Origin: Bretschneidera sinensis
Taxonomy: Eukaryota; Streptophyta; Magnoliopsida; Brassicales; Akaniaceae
Length of the DNA stretch: 64,000 nucleotides
NCBI GenBank assembly: GCA_023935145.1
Contig: CM043700.1
Coordinates: 34,753,456 to 34,817,455 of the forward strand
Direction: 5' to 3'
This document shows positions 59,597-64,000 of the stretch, piece after piece; the stretch's first letter is position 1, and every line of letters begins with the position of its first letter. The translations under genes were made by a program, and so were the position numbers. The notes below the pieces were generated by a model. That model saw only the letters and a program-made list of their open reading frames with translations, ran no database searches and was not told the origin of the DNA.

Positions 59597-60235
59597 CCTT
59601 GAGTTGCCTCTGGCCTCTCAACGATCATCCTCAGCTTGCCCTCCAAATTTTATACTTCGGATTCCTCTTAAAAGCCCTTTGGATTTATTCCTAAAAGCCC
59701 TCTAGAGTCACTCTCTAATGATCTCAGAAGATGATCTTAGAAGAGCTCCGATTGGTTGATGATTTCAGCTGAGCAGAGTAGGTCGTTATATAAACAAACT
59801 CCCGGAATGCTATGTGTTCTCTAGCCGATGTGGGATACTGTCCAGGTGCGCTCGATCGCAGCCCGAGTGCGATCGAGCGTAGCAATCAATCGCAAATGCG
59901 CTCGATCGCAGCTTTTGCGCTCGATCGCATATGCACTGCAGAGTACTTTGCTCGATGTGGGATGTGCGCTCGATCACACTGCTTGTGCGCTCGATCGCAA
60001 TTCAGGCAGCAGTCCATCTTGTTCTTCTAGAAGCATGGGATCTTGGTCTTTTAAGCAACGATCGCTTCTTTTTCTCTTTTAAACTTAAAGTACCTGAAAA
60101 TTACACTGAAATAAGTCGGTGGTCCAATAATATTACTTTAGAGTTATTAACATATAAAAGTACAATAAAAACCTAGATCAATCCTAAAATTCTAACAATT
60201 AACCACTGTTGAGAGGTATTTTATGACTTTCATCT
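59597..60235 (-). mobile_element. Athila-type LTR, 5' part, minus orientation
   Basis: From 60235 leftward the minus strand reads GATGAAAGTCATAAAAT and continues through GGACCACCGACTTATTTCAG, matching the start of the LTR at 2824-4118. At about 59845-60000 it has repeated TGCGCTCGATCGCA motifs. It is cut by satellite at 59596. Confidence 0.7.
59599..59760 (-). repeat. Inverted repeat, left arm
   Basis: 162 bp whose reverse complement closely matches 60481-60642 (edges GAGTTGCCTC and ATTGGTTGAT). The spacer is 720 bp. Confidence 0.88.
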
Positions 60236-60480
60236 TTAGGCACCGTTTCCGGGGAAACGCACTTAAGTACAAGGAAGTTTGTCAACTTTTGATATAACAA
60301 TAGAAGAATTATAAATAGTTTCTTTCAACATTTTATTTGATATTTTGTGATCTTGCATGCCCAGATATAGGGACACTTTGGGTAGATTTGCCTGTAGGCC
60401 TGTGCTAGAGACAGGAGGAACCTTTTTAAACCCTTTGTTTGATAATCCATCTAGTCCTGAGGAAATGAGTGAACACGAGG
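60236..60480 (+). mobile_element. Primer site, leader and gag start fragment
   Basis: A degenerate tRNA-Asp type site (AGGCACCGTTTCCGGGGA, about 60238-60255) abuts the inverted LTR end. A gag start follows at the ATG at 60357: MPRYRDTLGRFACRPVLETG and NPLFDNPSSPEEMSEHED. It resembles MLRPRYSRGRF at 15017. The gag sequence passes directly into LTR sequence at about 60481. Confidence 0.65.
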
Positions 60481-60955
60481 ATCAACCAATCGGAGCTCTT
60501 CTAAGATCATCTTCTGAAATCATTAGAGAGTGACTCTAGAGGGCCTTTAGGAGTGAATCCAGAGGGCCTTTAAGAGGAATCCGAAGTAGAAAATTTGGAG
60601 GGCAAGCTGAGGATGACCGTTGAGAGGCCGGAGGCAACTCAATGAGGCATGAGCTCTATGGCCAGCTAATCTCCAAGCAAGGCGAAGGGATGAATTCCTA
60701 TGTGTAGTTGTTCTTATTTTCCTTTATTTGATTCAGTTGTAGTTGGTATTATTTTTATCAAACATTGTTATGTTTTATTCTTTAATTTAATTAATAAATT
60801 ATTTTATTAGTCTGGTGATTGCATGCTTCCTTTCCATATAAGTTCAGTCATGCTTTTATTATGTGTATCTGTTTGGATGTGATTGAGTCCGGTAGACCTC
60901 TTTTATAGATTTGTCCATTACTGCGGTATTATCGTTAGATATATCGTCGTCTTTT
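60481..60955 (+). mobile_element. Athila-type LTR, inner part, plus orientation
   Basis: Includes the right inverted-repeat arm (60481-60642), then GAGCTCTATGGCCAGCTAAT, TCTGGTGATTGCATGC, GTTTGGATGTGATTGAGTCC and GGTAGACC, matching 14045-14400. It ends without an LTR terminus where chromovirus sequence begins. Confidence 0.7.
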
Positions 60956-62407
60956 GATGTACCTACCCATAGAGAGTTAAATCTGAGACAAAGATGATAG
61001 ATGGAGTTGATTAATAACGATGATTGTACAATTCGCTATCATCTAGAAAATGATAAGGTGATAGCTGATGCATTTAGTAGAAATTCTACAAAAAGGTTAA
61101 CTTCTACAGGGGTTATGATGTGAAATTGATGATAGATTTAAAAGAGATAAGAATGAAATTGAATAGCAGTGATAGAAGATCATGGTTAATAAATATGGTT
61201 GTACAGTCATCCATACTAAAATGCTTTAGAGATGTAAGGTAGAAATGAAGAAATATAAAAGATTAAGCATTGAGCGCTTACTAGAAATTAACATGAGTTC
61301 AAAAAAAAAATTGAAATGAGGGTATTTTGGTATTAGAACATGAATTTGTGTTCCCAATGATATGAAGTGGAGAAAGAAAATATTGAGAAAGGTACATGAT
61401 GATGTAGATTCGATGCAACCAAGTAACAATAAGATGTATAGAGGATTAAGATAGAAATTCTGACGGTTAGGATTAAAGAGAGATGTAGCTGAGATTGCGA
61501 GGTTGTATGGAATACCATGAAGCATAGTGTCAAATAGAGATGCTAGAATTACATCTTGGTTTTGGAGAGAGATTCAGGAAGCTGCGGGTACACAGTTGCA
61601 ATGTAATATAATTTTCATGCTCTGACAAAAAGAATTTTTATAGTACTAGAAGATATGTTAAGGGCAAATGTAATGAGTTCTCAGTGAGTTTGAATGCTTA
61701 CATGCCATCGATTGAGATTACTTATAATAATCAGTATTAAACTAGTATTGGGATGGCACCAATTGAGACATTGTATGGTAGGAGGTGTAGAACTCTTATA
61801 TGTTGGGAAGAAATGGGAGAGAGAAATATATCTGGTCCATCCATTATTGAGCTAATAACTGGGGAGATCAAACTAGTTAGAGAGAACCGTAAAGCAGCAC
61901 AGAGTAGATCGAATAGTTATACTAATAATAGGAGAAGACCTCTCAAATTTCAAGTAGGTGATTGGGTGTATTGAATAATATCTCAATGAAAATGTGTACT
62001 GAGATTTAAACAAGAAATGAAAGCTTAATCCGAGGTATGTGGGACCATATGAGGTTGTTGAGAAAGTTGGGCTAGTTGTGAGTAACCTGAATTTGCCTCC
62101 AGAATTAAAACATTTATATAATGTGTTCCATGTTTTACTTTTAAGAAAGTGTTTACATGATATTTCGAGTTAAGCTGTAGAGATTCAGAAGGATTGGACT
62201 TATATACAAGTACTAGTGAGAATTTTAGACAAAAAGAACAAGTCTTGTGTAATAGAATAATTTCATTAGTTCAAGTTTTGTGGCAGAATAAAGATGTTGA
62301 AGAGAGTAAGTGAAAGTGAGACAATTATAAAGAAGTATTATTCACTTTTGTTTCTGGAATTAGATAAGGAAATTTCGAGGAAGAAATTTTTGTAAGGTGT
62401 GTAGATT
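60956..62407 (+). pseudogene. Tekay/Del-like chromovirus pol remnant
   Basis: Heavily mutated coding sequence in shifting frames. It has an RNase H tail (CTIRYHLENDKVIADAFSRN, about 61025-61080), then integrase (SNRDARITSWFWREIQEAAG, about 61530-61590). The best frame, at 61753-61974, reads MAPIETLYGRRCRTLICWEE and LKFQVGDWVY. At about 62030-62140 traces of the integrase C-terminus remain (PELKHLYNVFHVLL-like). At about 62215-62395 there is a chromodomain-like trace (RILDKKNKSCVIE). The sequence is rich in A and T at positions where relatives have G and C, as expected from long decay of methylated DNA. No functional protein is possible. Confidence 0.75.
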
Positions 62408-64000
62408 TGTAATACCTGTATTAGTAAAGTAAGGATAAATAAGTAATTTAATAAATATTACATGGAATTAAAAACAAAAATTTATGTGAAACGTTTAGTG
62501 GTATTTGAATAAAGGAATTCTGAAAAAAAAATTTAAAAATTTATTAGTAAAAAAAATATTGGATGTAAACGTCCCAGAAGATAGAAAAGAAGAAAGTGAA
62601 GTAAAAAAAAGTAAAAAAAAAAGTAAAGGAAAAATAAAAGTGGTAGCACCTGCTGCCAAGTAAATTTGTGTGGGGAGAGAGTCCTCCACGTTTTTGAAAC
62701 GTGGAGGCTTTATATTTTGTTGAGAATGCAGTTGTTGAGCTGCAAAGTTTCAAACTTTGCTTATATATAGATATAAGCTGAAAACGCAAGCCTTTGGTAC
62801 CAAATTTTGTTTACATTTTCTTTTGATTTTTTTGGTTTTCTCTAAACACTTGGGGATTGGAAGAAATGTTAAAAGAGAAAAATTTTAAAGGAGTTTTCTG
62901 CAGAATTTCATAGAGAATCAGGAAAAGCAATCAGAAAAGCAGAAGGTAATAATATAATGTTTATTTTTGAATTTTTGACATTTATGAAGTTTCCCTAAAT
63001 TCAAAGTGGGAATTTTCAAAATGTGTGGTTTATAAAGAGTTGAAGAATAAAGTAGAATTTTATTATAAATATTATATCAGGTATTGATGATCTGCTACAA
63101 GGAGAAATTCTGAGGGGATCGGGAAGGGTAAGGAGGTGATCCACGGGTAGCTTTAAGTGCTACGTGGTGAGTTGGATTTACTTTAAGTAGTCTAAATAAA
63201 AATCAAATATCTAGTGATAATACTAAAATAAATTATTAGCTTATATTTTGGTGATAGATAAATATTTGGTTGATAGATATAATGTGAATATTGGACCGTA
63301 GAAAAAGTATTATGTGAGAAGAAATATTATTAGAATAATGGGTTGATTTAATAATAATAGTGAAAAGTGATCTTGATGAGTTATGGTTAATGTTTTGATA
63401 CGAATTTTGAGGAGATGAATTTTGGTGGATCTTGACAAACTTTGATGGATGATTTGATATGGTTTGTGATGAAATTTAGTGGATCTTGATAAGCTTTAAT
63501 GGATGATTTGATATGATTTGGGATAAAAGGGACCGGTCTAATGGAACAACCGTGACAGCCGGTATATGCTGGAAATAAAAGAGACACCGTGACAGCCGGT
63601 ATATGCTGAAAATAAATTCTGTGACAGCTGGGATAAGCTGTAAAGAACTGTGAAGGGGCCGGTCTAAGATAATAATAACCTGTCGACATGTGGGAAGACG
63701 TTCCCATTATAATCATTCATGCATTGCATATGTTTTAATTATTGCTTGCATTATTGAAATGCTGATGTGTGGTATATAAATTGTGAATTTAATTATAGAT
63801 GGTTGAGTCTCACAGAAAGAGACAGTTATGGTGATAAGATTATTGAAATGCTGAGGTATGGTGTATTATTGTGAATAAAATTAATGATGGTTGAGTCTCA
63901 CTAAAAGAAACAGTTATGGTGATAAGATTATTGAAATGTTGAGGTGTTGTGTATTATTGTGAATATAATTATAGATGGATGAGTCTCACAGAGAGACAGT
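62408..64000 (+). mobile_element. Tekay/Del-like 3' LTR (runs off window)
   Basis: It starts TGTAATACCTGTATT directly after AAGGTGTGTAGATT, the decayed polypurine region. TGTAATACC starts are common in this lineage. The window ends before the LTR does. Inside lie GTGACAGCCGGTATATGCTG repeats (about 63553-63630) and an 88-89 bp tandem repeat from 63751. Confidence 0.65.
63751..64000 (+). repeat. 88-89 bp tandem repeat in LTR
   Basis: Units start TTATTGAAATG at 63751, 63840 and 63928. Each contains GGTTGAGTCTCAC or GGATGAGTCTCAC. The third copy is cut by the window end. Confidence 0.85.

Noticed and set aside
61226..61533. Minus-strand hydrophobic frames
   Set aside because: They are antisense to decayed plus-strand integrase of the Tekay/Del-like element.
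62495..62789. Phe/Ser-rich minus-strand frames
   Set aside because: They are the reverse of an A-rich LTR stretch with no domain.

Overview
This window looks like heterochromatic nuclear DNA of a flowering plant, probably a eudicot. No cellular host gene, tRNA, rRNA or CRISPR array was recognised. The retroelement lineages are plant-type: Athila-like Ty3/gypsy with a tRNA-Asp primer site, Tekay/Del-like and another chromovirus, and Tork-like Ty1/copia. There is also a CACTA transposon end and many copies of a piece of the plastid gene psaA. I cannot name the species.

Layout. 1-149: CACTA transposon end. 325-2823: decayed chromovirus on the minus strand (short 3' LTR, chromodomain, integrase, RNase H, RT tail), cut at 2824 by an Athila-like element. 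2824-11863: that Athila-like element on the minus strand (3' LTR, PPT, env-like ORF, integrase, RNase H, RT, protease, gag zinc knuckle), without its 5' end. 11864-59596: an AT-rich tandem repeat of about 375 bp per unit, totalling about 28 kb and split by three later insertions. These are a gag/protease-only Athila relative (13185-21403), a Ty1/copia element lacking its RT domain (24267-29329, perfect 5-bp target duplication), and an LTR (48221-54577) that itself hosts a related gag-only element (49089-54270). 59597-60955: a scrambled mosaic of Athila LTR and gag pieces with a 162-bp inverted repeat. 60956-64000: a heavily mutated Tekay/Del chromovirus on the plus strand with part of its 3' LTR.

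The main observation is inside the tandem array. About 26 units carry the same roughly 207-bp segment whose translation matches an internal stretch of the photosystem I protein PsaA ([19 protein letters not shown] to TDYGT.LSLF). The segment sits at the same point in the repeat each time, and nearly all copies share the same derived changes. This indicates one capture of plastid DNA (a NUPT) by a nuclear satellite, followed by co-amplification. The copies fall into subtypes that recur in the same order, so multi-unit blocks were duplicated.

The retroelements do not act together as a pathway. They record successive insertions: chromovirus, then Athila, then the satellite with its inserts. Every coding region seen is broken, so any movement would depend on proteins from other copies.
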